Below are positions 25,877 to 35,569 of a stretch of 64,000 bases of DNA, piece after piece. Position numbers and translations under genes: made by a program. Source of the DNA: Janibacter sp. HTCC2649 (GTDB lineage Bacteria; Actinomycetota; Actinomycetes; Actinomycetales; Dermatophilaceae); NCBI RefSeq assembly GCF_000152705.1, contig NZ_CH672413.1:868001-932000 (forward strand), in the 5' to 3' direction. The stretch's first letter is position 1, and each line of letters opens with the position of its first letter. The notes beneath the pieces were generated by a model that was given only the letters and a program-made list of their open reading frames with translations, did not search any database and was not told where the DNA came from.

Positions 25877-26916
25877 GGCGCCACCCCCGATCCGAGAAGG
25901 CCGGTCGACTCAGGGAGGCCGACGGCGAGGTTGAGGCACTGCACTGCGGCTCCGGCGGTGCCCTTGGCGAGGTTGTCGATGGCGGCGACGGCGATGACGC
26001 GACCGGCCCGCTCGTCGAGGGCGATCTGGACCGTGACGTGGTTGCTACCGATCACGTGGGCGGTGGTCGGCCAGGAGCCGGGCTCGAGCAGGTGCACGAA
26101 GGTCTCTTCTGCGTATGCCGCGTGCCAGGCTTCGCGGACGTCGGCTGCCGTGGTGCCGGGTGAGACCTTGGCCGTGCAGGTTGCGAGGATGCCGCGCGGC
26201 ATCGGGGCCAAGGTCGGCGTGAAGGACACGGTGACCGGTGAGCCCGCAGCAGCGCCGAGGTTCTGCTCGATCTCGGGCGTGTGGCGGTGCCCTCCCCCGA
26301 CGCCGTAGGGCGACATGGAGCCCATCACCTCGGAGCCGAGCAGGTGCGGCCTGAGGGACTTGCCCGCGCCGGAGGTTCCCGAGGCAGCGACGACGACGAC
26401 GTCGTCGGTCTGCACCACGCCGGCGGCGAAGCCCGGTGCCAGAGCCAATGACACAGCCGTGGGGTAGCAACCAGGCACGGCGATCCGGTTCTGGCCAGCG
26501 AGGGCATCGCGTCCTGCGCCACCACCGGGCAGGGCCAGCTCGGGCAGGCCGTAGGCCCACGACCCGGCATACGGAGTGTCGTAGAAGGTGCTCCAGGCCG
26601 ACTCGCTGCGCAGCCGGAAGTCGGCACCGCAGTCGATGACCACGGTGTCGTCGCCGAGCGCCTCGGCCACAGCGGCCGAGTGGCCGTGAGGGAGGGCGAG
26701 CACGACGACGTCGTGCCCAGCGAGGACCTCGGCCGTCGTCTCGTCGAGGACGCGGTCAGCGAGTCCGAAGAGATGGGGGTGGATGTCACCCAGGCGCGAG
26801 CCGGCGTTGCCACCAGCAGTGACGGCACCGATCGAGACTTCGGGGTGCTGCAGCAACCAGCGGAGGGCCTCGCCTCCGGCATAGCCGCTCGCACCAGCAA
26901 CTGCGACGCTCACCAT
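25873..26916 (-). CDS. argC: N-acetyl-gamma-glutamyl-phosphate reductase
   Basis: 347 aa from ATG 26916 (GTG 26913 also possible). NADP fold [18 protein letters not shown], catalytic Cys in [14 protein letters not shown], and [29 protein letters not shown]. First gene of the arg operon; ARG boxes and a leaderless-type -10 lie immediately upstream. Confidence 0.95.
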   Translation of the reverse strand: MVSVAVAGASGYAGGEALRWLLQHPEVSIGAVTAGGNAGSRLGDIHPHLFGLADRVLDETTAEVLAGHDVVVLALPHGHSAAVAEALGDDTVVIDCGADFRLRSESAWSTFYDTPYAGSWAYGLPELALPGGGAGRDALAGQNRIAVPGCYPTAVSLALAPGFAAGVVQTDDVVVVAASGTSGAGKSLRPHLLGSEVMGSMSPYGVGGGHRHTPEIEQNLGAAAGSPVTVSFTPTLAPMPRGILATCTAKVSPGTTAADVREAWHAAYAEETFVHLLEPGSWPTTAHVIGSNHVTVQIALDERAGRVIAVAAIDNLAKGTAGAAVQCLNLAVGLPESTGLLGSGVAP

Positions 26917-26917
26917 G

Positions 26918-26953
26918 TGCATAGTCTTGCATGCGAGGGCATCTCTATGCAAA
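26918..26953 (-). promoter_or_regulatory. Predicted ARG boxes and promoter of the arg operon
   Basis: Two AT-rich imperfect palindromes, TGCATAGTCTTGCAT (26918-26932) and GCATCTCTATGCAAA (26939-26953, plus-strand reading), stand 21 bp apart (two helical turns) in the 45-bp gap before argC. The layout suits ArgR hexamer binding. AAGACT (26928-26923 on the minus strand) sits 6 nt before the argC ATG and inside the first box, so repressor would cover the promoter. Confidence 0.6.
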
Positions 26954-26961
26954 GAGGTTCA

Positions 26962-27690
26962 TCAGCGCAGCGGGTCGTCGTCCCCCCATGAAATCAGGCC
27001 CAGTGTCCGATCGTTCTCTGCCAGACCGGCTCTCGCCTGCGACTGCAGCGACGCCACAGTGTCGGTCCCTGCACGAACCATCCGGCCACTCCACGTGTCG
27101 AGCTCGCCTCGCGCGATGGCGAGGAGCAACTCGGTGACCTCTGCAGGTGAGGTCCACTCCGTTCGGTCGCGGTGGGCTTCCATGGCCTCGGTCATGTCGG
27201 TCCGCACGACACCCGGGGCGAGGTCGAACGTCAGCACGGTGCGATCGGGCCCCAGACCCAGTCCAGACGTGATGCGCGCGAGCGCGCCCTTGCTCACGTT
27301 GTATGCGGTGGCGATGTCGTAGTTCTTGTAGGCAGCGCCGGAGTTGATGTTGACAATCCGGCCCGTCGCGAGAAGGTGCGGGAGGACCGCACGCGTCATG
27401 AGATAGGGCCCGCGCACGTTGGTCTCGACCGTCGCCCACCACTCATCCGGATCACTGTCGGCCAGCGCCACCTCGGCGTCGATCACCCCTGCGTTGTTGA
27501 CCAGCAGGTCGATCCGTCCATGGCGCGCCACGATGTCGGCCACCCACGCCTCCACCGCGGCACGCTCGGTCACCGGCGCCGTGGAGCGCGAGCCGCGCTC
27601 CACGGCATACCCGTTGTCCTGCAGGGCATCGGCGATGTGCGCGCCGATCCCCCGTGAGGCTCCAGTGACGATCGCGACCGGCTGGGTCAT
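26962..27690 (-). CDS. Short-chain dehydrogenase/reductase
   Basis: 242 aa classical SDR. TGASRGIG cofactor loop (residues 9-16), VNNAGV, catalytic Ser in INSGAA and YNVSK. Starts in ATGA overlap with the pheT stop. The C-terminal RMVRAGTDTV.. region is typical of bacterial oxidoreductases of unassigned substrate. No metabolic link to pheT or argC is apparent; it seems a passenger at the end of the pheST operon. Confidence 0.85.
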   Translation of the reverse strand: MTQPVAIVTGASRGIGAHIADALQDNGYAVERGSRSTAPVTERAAVEAWVADIVARHGRIDLLVNNAGVIDAEVALADSDPDEWWATVETNVRGPYLMTRAVLPHLLATGRIVNINSGAAYKNYDIATAYNVSKGALARITSGLGLGPDRTVLTFDLAPGVVRTDMTEAMEAHRDRTEWTSPAEVTELLLAIARGELDTWSGRMVRAGTDTVASLQSQARAGLAENDRTLGLISWGDDDPLR

Positions 27691-30224
27691 CGCTGGACTG
27701 CTCCCGTGGCTGACGCGGCCGAGGCGACTGCCGCATCACGCAGAGCTGACACCTCGTCGGTCTTGAGGGTGCGGTCACCACGGAACGTCAGCCGGTAGGC
27801 CAAGGACTTCCTGCCGGCCTCGAGCTGGTCCCCGCGATAGATGTCGAACAGGGACACCGACTCCAGGGACTCCCCCGCACCGGCACGCAGCGCCGCCTCG
27901 ACTTCGGCGGCCGCAACGGGCTCGTCGACGACGAGCGCCACATCCGTGTGCGCCGCCGGGAAGGTGGACAGCTGGTGCGCCTGGACCGCGCTGCCGGACC
28001 CGGCCACGAGGACGTCGACGTCGAGCTCTCCGCCGACCGTGCCGACGGGCAGATCGAGCGCCGCGACCACCTTGGGGTGCAGCTCGCCCACGTGGCCGAC
28101 TGCAGTGCCGTCGGACAGCGTGATTGCAGCACAGCGTCCCGGGTGGAACGGTGCCCGGTCACGAGCAGAGACGACGGACAGCTCGAGTCCAATGGCGCGT
28201 CCCACGGCCAGCGCCCAGCCGACGGGGTCCGAGGCATCTGCCCGCCGCGACGGGCCCCAGGGTCCGCCACGCTCGATGTCGCCAGCAGCCGCGAACGCGA
28301 CGTGACGAGGCTGGGCGGGCACGGCCCCGAGAATCTGACCCAAGGTTGCGTCGTCGGGGCGTGCGTCAGCAGGGGGAACCGGTGCCGAGGTCGGGGACGA
28401 CGAACCGACGGTCACCAGGCCAACTTCGTAGACCGCGACGTCGCGTGCACCACGAGACACGTTGCGGCGCAACGCGTCGAGGAGCGTGTCCAGGATCGAG
28501 GTTCGCATCAGCGGGGCCTCGTCGGAGAGAGGGTTGACGATGCGAACCGTCGAGCGGCGAAAATCGTCGGTCGCGTAGCCGAGCTGGTCGAACCGGCCCT
28601 CGCCGATGAAGGGATAGGTGAGCACCTCGACGAGACCCTGGTGAGCCAGGGTGTTGGCGATGGTACGCCGGACGCGCTGCCCGTGGGTGAGCCCACGTCC
28701 GGCACTCTTGGGCTGCGGCAGGACCGAAGGGATCTGGTCATAGCCACGAACCCGGGCCACCTCTTCGACGAGCTCGGGCCCATCGGTGAGGTCAGGACGC
28801 CAGGTCGCTGCTGCGACGGAGACGACATCCTTCTCTCGCTCGTCCACCTCGCACCCGATCGCGCGCAACGTGCTGAGGACCTCGTCACGCGAGTAGTCCA
28901 GGCCGATGTAGCGCGTCGGGAGCGTCACGTCGAAGTCGAATGCCTCGCGCTCGATGCGGTTGTCGATGTCGGTGACGCCGGCATCGGCCGTGCCGCCTCC
29001 GTGCTCGACGAGCAGGTCGACAGCCAACTGGGCCGCGGCCGCGGTGACCGCCGGGTCCACGCCACGTTCGAAGCGCTTGGACGCCTCGGTCGTGAGCTTG
29101 TGACGCCGCGACGAACGCGCCACGGTCACGGGGTCGAAGTGCGCGGCCTCGATGAGCACGTTGGTGGTCGAGTCACTCACCTCGGACGACTCCCCACCCA
29201 TGACCCCGGCGATCGCCAGGGGCGTGTCGGAGCCGTCGACGATGAGCAGGTCCTCGGGGTCGAGGGTGCGCTCGACATCGTCGAGGGTCGTGAGCTTCTC
29301 CCCCGCCCTGGCGCGACGCGTGCCGATCGACCCGGACAGGGTGTCGAGGTCGAAGGCGTGCAGCGGCTGGCCGAGCAGCATCATCACGTAGTTCGTCACG
29401 TCGACCGCGAGCGAGATGGGACGCATCCCGACCTGGGTCAGGCGCTTCTGCATCCACTGCGGGCTGGTGGCCGTGGTGTCGACCCCGCGAACGACCCGGG
29501 CGACGTAGCGGTCGCAACCGGAGCGGCCGTCGAGCGGACGCTCGTCGGCCAGCGACACGGCATACCCGTCGCCGTTGGCCTCGGCGACGTCAAGGCGAGC
29601 CGGGTCACGGAACTCGCGCCCCGTGGACAGCGCGAACTCGCGCGCGATGCCACGCAGCGAGAAGCAGTAGCCGCGATCGGGCGTCACGTTGACCTCGACG
29701 ACCTCGTCACCCAGGCCCAGCAGGGCAATGGCGTCGTCTCCCGGTTGCAGGCTGGAAGCGGCTTCCTCGCCGAGCCGCTGGGTCAGGACGATGATGCCGT
29801 CGTGGTCCTCGCCGAGACCCAGCTCGGCGGCCGAGCAGATCATGCCGTTGGAGACGTGGCCGTAAGTCTTGCGCGCCGAGATCTCGAAGCCGCCGGGCAG
29901 CACGCCGCCGGGGAGCACGGTGACGACGAGGTCGCCGGGGGCGAAGTTGTGGGCGCCGCACACGATCTCCTGGGCCTTGCCCTCGGTGACCATCTGACCG
30001 TGGTTGCCCACGTCGACGGTGCACCAGTTGATCGTCTTGCCGTTCTTCTGGGGTTCGGGCTGGACCGTGAGGACGCGGCCGACGACGAGCGGGCCGGCGA
30101 TGTCACCACCGTGCAGGCCCTCCTCCTCGAGGCCGACGCGCACGAGGGCAGCCGCGATGTCGACACCCTTGGCGTCGGCCGGGACGTCGGCGAGCTCACG
30201 CAACCACGAGACGGGGGCGTGCAT
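27687..30224 (-). CDS. pheT: Phenylalanyl-tRNA synthetase beta subunit
   Basis: 845 aa. N-terminal EMAP/tRNA-binding domain, B3/B4 editing domain (EVNVTPDRGYCFSLRGIAREFA), B5 DNA-binding-like domain, catalytic-core-like domain and C-terminal anticodon-binding domain ending in FRGDRTLKTDEV. Forms the alpha2-beta2 enzyme with PheS and hydrolyses mischarged Tyr-tRNA-Phe. Start ATG overlaps the pheS stop by one base (TGATG). Confidence 0.96.
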   Translation of the reverse strand: MHAPVSWLRELADVPADAKGVDIAAALVRVGLEEEGLHGGDIAGPLVVGRVLTVQPEPQKNGKTINWCTVDVGNHGQMVTEGKAQEIVCGAHNFAPGDLVVTVLPGGVLPGGFEISARKTYGHVSNGMICSAAELGLGEDHDGIIVLTQRLGEEAASSLQPGDDAIALLGLGDEVVEVNVTPDRGYCFSLRGIAREFALSTGREFRDPARLDVAEANGDGYAVSLADERPLDGRSGCDRYVARVVRGVDTTATSPQWMQKRLTQVGMRPISLAVDVTNYVMMLLGQPLHAFDLDTLSGSIGTRRARAGEKLTTLDDVERTLDPEDLLIVDGSDTPLAIAGVMGGESSEVSDSTTNVLIEAAHFDPVTVARSSRRHKLTTEASKRFERGVDPAVTAAAAQLAVDLLVEHGGGTADAGVTDIDNRIEREAFDFDVTLPTRYIGLDYSRDEVLSTLRAIGCEVDEREKDVVSVAAATWRPDLTDGPELVEEVARVRGYDQIPSVLPQPKSAGRGLTHGQRVRRTIANTLAHQGLVEVLTYPFIGEGRFDQLGYATDDFRRSTVRIVNPLSDEAPLMRTSILDTLLDALRRNVSRGARDVAVYEVGLVTVGSSSPTSAPVPPADARPDDATLGQILGAVPAQPRHVAFAAAGDIERGGPWGPSRRADASDPVGWALAVGRAIGLELSVVSARDRAPFHPGRCAAITLSDGTAVGHVGELHPKVVAALDLPVGTVGGELDVDVLVAGSGSAVQAHQLSTFPAAHTDVALVVDEPVAAAEVEAALRAGAGESLESVSLFDIYRGDQLEAGRKSLAYRLTFRGDRTLKTDEVSALRDAAVASAASATGAVQR

Positions 30225-31318
30225 CAGATCTCCATTCCGAACTGGCGGGAGAAGCGAACGTCTCCCTCGACGATGTCGTGCATGTCACCGATCCCGTGAC
30301 GCAGCATGAGCGAGCGCTCGATGCCGAGGCCGAAGGCGAAGCCGGTGTAGCGGTCCGGGTCGATGCCGGCGCTGCGCAGGACGCGACGGTTGACCATCCC
30401 CGAGCCACCGAGCTCGATCCAGCCCGTGCCGCCACACGAGCGGCAGGAAGGGTCTTCACCGCGGCAGATCCAGCACTGGCAGTCGATCTCGGCGCTGGGC
30501 TCGGTGAACGGGAAGTAGTTGGGGCGCAGGCGCGTGACGATGCCGTCGCCGAAGAGGCGCTGCACGAACGCGTCGAGCGTTCCGCGCAGGTGCGCCATGG
30601 TGATGCCTTCGTCGACGACGAGCCCCTCGAACTGGTGGAACACGGGGGTGTGCGTCGCGTCGAGGTCGTCGGTCCGGAACACCTTGCCCGGGCACAGGAC
30701 ATAGATGGGGGGTTCACGATCGAGCATGGTGCGGACCTGGACGGGCGAGGTGTGGGTGCGCAGGACCAGCCCGGAGCCGGCCGGTTCGAGGAAGAAGGTG
30801 TCCTGCTCCTGCCGAGCCGGGTGGTCGGGTCCGATGTTGAGGGCGTCGAAGGTCAGCCACTCCGACTCGACCTCGGGGCCCTCCGCGATCTCCCAGCCCA
30901 TGGAGACGAAGATGTCCTCGACCCGCTCTGAGACGAGGTTGATCGGGTGGCGGGCGCCGACCGGTCGACGGGCGACGCGGACCGTCAGGTCCTGGGTCTC
31001 CTCGACGAGGACGCGTTCGTCGCGCTCGACCTCGAGCACGACCTGTCGCGCGGCGAAGGCCTGGTTGACGCGACCGCGGGCCTGCCCGACACGCTTGCCG
31101 GCCTCGGCCTTGGCGCTGGGGGGCAGGGCACCGATCTCGCGGTTGGCCAGGGCGAGCGGCGACTTGTCTCCCGTGTGAGTGGGGCGCAGGGTCTTGAGCT
31201 CGTCCAGCGAGCTCGCTGCGGCGACCGCCTCTAGTGCGCTGGAGACGGCGGCGTCGATGATCTCGGGGTCGAGGGCTGCAACCTCGACCGGATCGAAGTT
31301 CGTGTTGGGTCCAGACAT
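30224..31318 (-). CDS. pheS: Phenylalanyl-tRNA synthetase alpha subunit
   Basis: 364 aa from ATG 31318 (GGAAG upstream). N-terminal coiled coil, class II motif 2 FRTDDLDATHTPVFHQFEGLVVDEGI and motif 3 FAFGLGIERSLML. A Cys cluster CQCWICRGEDPSCRSCGGTG lies before motif 3, like the zinc-ribbon-type insert of some Gram-positive PheS. In the 215-bp leader up to the MFS gene, a small hairpin (GGGCGC/GCGCCC) is the only structure noted; no Phe-rich leader peptide is seen. Confidence 0.96.
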   Translation of the reverse strand: MSGPNTNFDPVEVAALDPEIIDAAVSSALEAVAAASSLDELKTLRPTHTGDKSPLALANREIGALPPSAKAEAGKRVGQARGRVNQAFAARQVVLEVERDERVLVEETQDLTVRVARRPVGARHPINLVSERVEDIFVSMGWEIAEGPEVESEWLTFDALNIGPDHPARQEQDTFFLEPAGSGLVLRTHTSPVQVRTMLDREPPIYVLCPGKVFRTDDLDATHTPVFHQFEGLVVDEGITMAHLRGTLDAFVQRLFGDGIVTRLRPNYFPFTEPSAEIDCQCWICRGEDPSCRSCGGTGWIELGGSGMVNRRVLRSAGIDPDRYTGFAFGLGIERSLMLRHGIGDMHDIVEGDVRFSRQFGMEI

Positions 31319-31533
31319 GGCTTCCACTCTCATCGCGGGCGCACCTCGTGGGCGCCCTGCGGGCTGGGACATCGGATGCGTTGGGGAGGTCACGCGCCCC
31401 CGGGCCGGACGTCGGACGCCGGACTCGAATCCAACGAAGTCAGGCGTTCCGCGTCACCGCGCCCGAGGGCACGGTAAATCGGCGCACGGCACGGGGCGTG
31501 CGCGAAGCCGAGGCGGGAGACATGGCAGCCAGC

Positions 31534-32724
31534 CTAGCGCGCGGGCACGCGCCGGCGTCGGCGGGTTTGTGCCGCGACGGCCCCGACTGCCGCGACGACG
31601 AGACCCACGGCGGCCGGTGCGACAAAGCCTCCACCAGCGCCGACCTCGTCAATGGCGAGCCCGGCGAAGGGCGCGCCCATGGCGCCTCCGAGAGTCAGCG
31701 ACGACCCGTGCCACCCCATCGCCTCACCGCGCGCCGACGCCGGGACGATCCGGCTGGCCTGGTCGACACTCGCCGTGATCGTCGGCGCACACAGCAACCC
31801 TGCGACAAAGGCAAGCAGCGACAACGAGACGAGCCCGTGGGCCAAGCCCATCGGCAAGGTCACGAGGGCGAGGGCCCCGAGCAGCCAGAACGTCGAGATC
31901 GGCCGGCTCAAACCCCCGTAGACCAGGGCGCCGAGCAACGACCCGAGCCCCCACAGACCGAGGACGATGCCAATGGACGTGGGCGACCCCAGCTCGCGCA
32001 TGCGCGCCACGATGCCGAGGTCGGTCCCCGACAACACGAAGGTCGCGCACGCCGCCGCGCAGCAGACCGCGATGAACGGCAACCCGAACCACGCCGAGCG
32101 CACCGGATGCTCCCCCGCACCCTCCTCCTCGGCGTCGCTGCGCAGGGGCAGGTTGACGAGCCACAGGGTCAGCCCGCCGACGACCCCGAGCATCTGGACG
32201 GCGAACAGGACCCAGCGGGTGTCCCAGTGCGAGGCGGCCCAGATCGTCGCGGCCGGCCCGATGATGAACGCGATCTCGACCGCCACCGCATCGAGGGAGA
32301 TCGCGGTTCGGCGCTCCTGGCTCGGCACGGCAGCGATGACCGCCTGCCGGATGATCGAGAAGCTCGGGATGACGAACAGTCCAGCGACGCCGGCAAGCAC
32401 GAGCAGGGGCAGGTAGTCGACCCAGGGCGCGACCGACCAGCAGGCGAGGGCGACGACAGTGGAGGGAAGAACGACCCGACGGAGCCCGAGACGGTCGAGC
32501 AGTCGTCCACGCCACGGCCCGCTGACGGCCACGGCGATGGTCGCGACGGAGGCGAGCAGGCCGGCCGCGGCATACGAACGATCGAGCGTGGTGACGACGT
32601 GGACGGTGAGCAGCACGCCGGCGGAGAACACGGGGATGCGCACGAACGACCCGAGCAGCAGCGCCAGCCGCAGGTCCCGGCTCGCCAGGGCAACCCGGTA
32701 GGGCGCGATGGACACCACCGACAC
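31534..32724 (-). CDS. Major facilitator superfamily transporter
   Basis: 396 aa integral membrane protein with about 12 hydrophobic segments and a cytoplasmic loop in the middle (LRSDAEEEGAGEHPVRSAW). The loop 2-3 motif GRLLDRLGLRRVVLP fits MFS motif A. GTG 32724 has AGGGG 6 nt upstream. Substrate unknown; probably drug or metabolite efflux. Upstream 100 bp hold only a spacer before the DsbA-like gene. Confidence 0.85.
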   Translation of the reverse strand: MSVVSIAPYRVALASRDLRLALLLGSFVRIPVFSAGVLLTVHVVTTLDRSYAAAGLLASVATIAVAVSGPWRGRLLDRLGLRRVVLPSTVVALACWSVAPWVDYLPLLVLAGVAGLFVIPSFSIIRQAVIAAVPSQERRTAISLDAVAVEIAFIIGPAATIWAASHWDTRWVLFAVQMLGVVGGLTLWLVNLPLRSDAEEEGAGEHPVRSAWFGLPFIAVCCAAACATFVLSGTDLGIVARMRELGSPTSIGIVLGLWGLGSLLGALVYGGLSRPISTFWLLGALALVTLPMGLAHGLVSLSLLAFVAGLLCAPTITASVDQASRIVPASARGEAMGWHGSSLTLGGAMGAPFAGLAIDEVGAGGGFVAPAAVGLVVAAVGAVAAQTRRRRRVPAR

Positions 32725-32824
32725 CGGACACCCCTCTCCCTCAGCAGGATTCGTTGCTGATCTCCTGGAGGGTATGCCGGGTGGGCCAGTCGGCCCAACC
32801 CGGTTTTGCTGTGCGCCCGGTGCG

Positions 32825-33529
32825 TCAGATGGCGCAGCCGTCGGGGCCGCAGACCTCCGCGTCGGCTCCGCCGGTGCTGACCATGGTCAGCGGGTTGGCT
32901 TCCTGCCATGCCTGCTCGAGCGCCCGGCTGAACACCTCGGCGGGCTGGGCGCCGGAGATGCCGTACTTCCGGTCGATGACGAAGAACGGGACGCCGGTGA
33001 CGCCGATGGTGCGGGCGTCGGCAAAGTCCTGCCGGACCTCATCGGCGTACTTGTCGGTGTCCAGGGCCTCGTTGATCTCAGCGGCGTCCAGACCGGCTTC
33101 GCTGCCGATGCGCACCAGGTCGCCCCGGTTGCCGATGTCGGCTCCGTGCTCGAAATGGGCCGACAGCAGGGCCTCCTTGACGATGTCGCCACGTCCTTTG
33201 GCTGCGGCCAGGTGCAGAAGCTGGTGGGCGTTGAAGCTGTTGGCCACCACGACGTCGTCGAACCGGTAGTTCAGGCCCTCACCCTTGGCCTGCTCGGTGA
33301 CGTGGGCAAACATGCTCGTGACCTGCGCCGGGTCCATGCCCTTGCGCTCGCTCAGATAGCTCAGCTCGGTGCCGTCGTAGTGCTCGGGGATGGTGGGGTC
33401 CAGCTGGTAGCTGCGCCACTGCACCTCCACCGAATCCTTGTGGGGGAACGCCTTCAACGCAGTTTCGAACCGGCGCTTGCCGATGTAGCACCAGGGGCAG
33501 GCCACATCGGACCAGATCTCAATCTTCAT
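32825..33529 (-). CDS. DsbA-family oxidoreductase (FrnE-like)
   Basis: 234 aa, ATG 33529. The thioredoxin-fold active site is CPWC in MKIEIWSDVACPWCYIGKRRFE; the cis-Pro loop reads GVTGVPFFVIDRKYGISGAQP. No signal peptide, so a cytoplasmic member of the DSBA/FrnE group. The C-terminus EVCGPDGCAI has two extra cysteines. Role likely in thiol redox or polyketide-like isomerisation; substrate unknown. Confidence 0.9.
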   Translation of the reverse strand: MKIEIWSDVACPWCYIGKRRFETALKAFPHKDSVEVQWRSYQLDPTIPEHYDGTELSYLSERKGMDPAQVTSMFAHVTEQAKGEGLNYRFDDVVVANSFNAHQLLHLAAAKGRGDIVKEALLSAHFEHGADIGNRGDLVRIGSEAGLDAAEINEALDTDKYADEVRQDFADARTIGVTGVPFFVIDRKYGISGAQPAEVFSRALEQAWQEANPLTMVSTGGADAEVCGPDGCAI

Positions 33530-33617
33530 ACAGGCGGGAACGGGCGCGTGGTGGGGACTATTCCGGTGACGCGGCCCGCGCTGTCGCCCGCGCCAGGACC
33601 GCCCAACCGGCTTTCGC

Positions 33618-34697
33618 TCAGACCGGCTCGCTCGGCAGGAAGACCCGGACGACCGCTCCCCCACCACGGGCATCGTCAATCTGGGACCAGCCGCCGTGCG
33701 CCTCGACGACACCCTTGACGATGTAGAGACCCAGCCCTGTGCCCGTGCCGCTCGGCCCGTGCCAGAAGCGACCGAAGACGGCACGCCGCTGCTCCGGGGG
33801 GATCCCGGGACCGTCATCGCTCACGCTGATGACGACCCCTCGCTCCCCGTCTGCCGTGTGCGGAGAGGCGGAGAGGACGACCTTGCTCTGACGGTGCCGG
33901 ATGGCGTTCTCGACGAGGTTGGAGAGCACCTGGTCGAGGCGATCGCTGTCGGCGTAGATCTCCTCGGCACCGCTTTCGACGTCCACCGTGAAGCCGTCCG
34001 CGTCGTGCCCCGCGGCCACCGCACGCTCGACGTGTCGGGTGAGCATCGCCTTCGAGTCGACGGGGATCTCATGGATGCGCAGTTTCCCGGTGTCGATGCG
34101 TGAGACATCGAGCAGGTCCGTGATGAGCCGGGTGAGTCGGTCGGCGTCGGAGTCGATCGCCTCGAGCATCGTGATGCGCTGTGCCTCGGTGAACTGGTCC
34201 CACCGGCGCAGCAACGTCGACGTGAAGCCCTTGACGCCGGTCAGTGGTGAACGCAGCTCGTGGGCGATGGTCGAGATGAGCGCGGCGTGGTCGTGTTCGG
34301 CACGTCGTCGCGCCTCGGCGTCGCGCACCCCGAGGAGGATGGCGCCCAGAGGACCGGCGCGGCCCGCGCGGAGGTACTTCGCGGTGATGAGAAGCTCCCT
34401 GCCGTCCGGCAACATCAGCAGCTTCTCGCGGTGACCCGTGCGAATGCTCAGCCCGCCCCACGGGTCGGTGAGGGCCCACCAGGACTCGCCGTTGCGCGTC
34501 TCGAGCGGCAACACCACTCGGATGTCGCGACCCACCATCTCGCCGGCGGGACGGCCGAGGATCTGCTCTGCCCGGTGGTTGACCGACGACACGGCACCCG
34601 TTGCGTCGGCAGTGATGAGCCCGTCCGGCAGCATCTCCGCCGCCGAAGAGGCAGCCGGAACCGGGACGGTCATGTACGAGGGGGGCGGATCAGCCAT
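33618..34697 (-). CDS. Orphan PAS-domain sensor histidine kinase
   Basis: 359 aa soluble kinase. PAS domain about residues 20-125 (LITADATGAVSSVNHRAEQILGR), HisKA with phospho-acceptor H146 in STIAHELRSPLTG, then HATPase_c with N box NLVENAIRH, G1 DDGPGIPP and G2 GTGTGLGLYIVKGVV. No membrane segment and no response regulator next to it in the window. It lies between the tsnR-like and DsbA-like genes. TGGGAT 6 nt upstream is a weak -10 candidate. Confidence 0.9.
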   Translation of the reverse strand: MADPPPSYMTVPVPAASSAAEMLPDGLITADATGAVSSVNHRAEQILGRPAGEMVGRDIRVVLPLETRNGESWWALTDPWGGLSIRTGHREKLLMLPDGRELLITAKYLRAGRAGPLGAILLGVRDAEARRRAEHDHAALISTIAHELRSPLTGVKGFTSTLLRRWDQFTEAQRITMLEAIDSDADRLTRLITDLLDVSRIDTGKLRIHEIPVDSKAMLTRHVERAVAAGHDADGFTVDVESGAEEIYADSDRLDQVLSNLVENAIRHRQSKVVLSASPHTADGERGVVISVSDDGPGIPPEQRRAVFGRFWHGPSGTGTGLGLYIVKGVVEAHGGWSQIDDARGGGAVVRVFLPSEPV

Positions 34698-34728
34698 ACC
34701 GCCATCCCACCACGTCAGGCCCCGGACG

Positions 34729-35523
34729 TCAGGACCGACGCGTCGCTCCAGCAGATGTGGCCAGGCAGATCGTGGCGGCCATCGCCAGGTTGAGCGACTC
34801 AACGCGCTCGTGGATCGGCACCCGGACCACGTCGTTGCAGCGGTCGCGGATCTCCGCGGGCAGCCCCCACGCCTCGTTGCCCATGACCCAGGCATGGGGC
34901 TGGCTCACGTCGACATCGGGCAGCAGGGTCGTGCCGACTCCGTCGGCGGCATACGTGCGTATGCCGTGTGCGGCCAGGGCGTCCAACGTCTCGTTGACAT
35001 CGAGTCCGGTGACGACCGGCAGGTGGAAGAGGGACCCCACGGTCGACCGAACCACCTTGGGCGAGAGGACATCGACCGACCCGTCGGTGACGAGCACGGC
35101 ATCGGCGCCAAAGGCATCGGCACCACGGATGACCGTGCCGGCATTGCCCGGGTCGCGCACGTTGCTCAGCAGCACGACCAGACGGGGCGCGGTGGCGAGC
35201 ACCTGCTCGAGGGTGTGGGCTTGCGCGGCGACGACGGCGAGAACACCCTGCGGTGACTCGGTGTCGGACATCGCGGCCAGGACGGCGTCGTCGGTCTCGT
35301 GCAGGTGGATGTCGGCATCCTGCGCGGCCGCGATGAGGTCCTGGTGACGCTCGATCGCCTCGGCGGTGACGTAGATGTCATCGACGAGCGGAGCGGCATA
35401 CCGGATCGCCTCGCGCACGCCCTGCGGTCCGTCGACGACGAAGCGACCGGTGCGCTCACGCGCCGAACGCCGGGAGAGCGATCGCACTGACTTGACCCGA
35501 TCGGATCGGATGTTGGTCAGCAC
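34729..35523 (-). CDS. SpoU/TrmH-family RNA 2'-O-methyltransferase
   Basis: 264 aa SPOUT methylase: N-terminal substrate-binding domain (GRFVVDGPQGVREAI) and knotted SAM domain with NVRDPGNAGTVIRGADAFGAD, VMGNEAWGLP and IHERVESLNLAMAATICL. Position after rplT equals Rv1644 (tsnR-like). Target nucleotide unknown, probably 23S rRNA. Confidence 0.9.
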   Translation of the reverse strand: MLTNIRSDRVKSVRSLSRRSARERTGRFVVDGPQGVREAIRYAAPLVDDIYVTAEAIERHQDLIAAAQDADIHLHETDDAVLAAMSDTESPQGVLAVVAAQAHTLEQVLATAPRLVVLLSNVRDPGNAGTVIRGADAFGADAVLVTDGSVDVLSPKVVRSTVGSLFHLPVVTGLDVNETLDALAAHGIRTYAADGVGTTLLPDVDVSQPHAWVMGNEAWGLPAEIRDRCNDVVRVPIHERVESLNLAMAATICLATSAGATRRS

Positions 35524-35569
35524 GGCTCTCCCGGCGTTGCGAAAATGGCGCGGTGCGCCCGAGGGTTGC

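Noticed and set aside
27948-30299. 783-codon open frame antisense to pheT
   Set aside because: Mirror of GC-rich codon use; composition is Arg/Gly/Asp/His-rich without motif, and pheT opposite is certain.
31400-31450. tRNA-like T-loop segment near GATTCGAGTC
   Set aside because: No pairing T stem, anticodon arm or acceptor stem around it.
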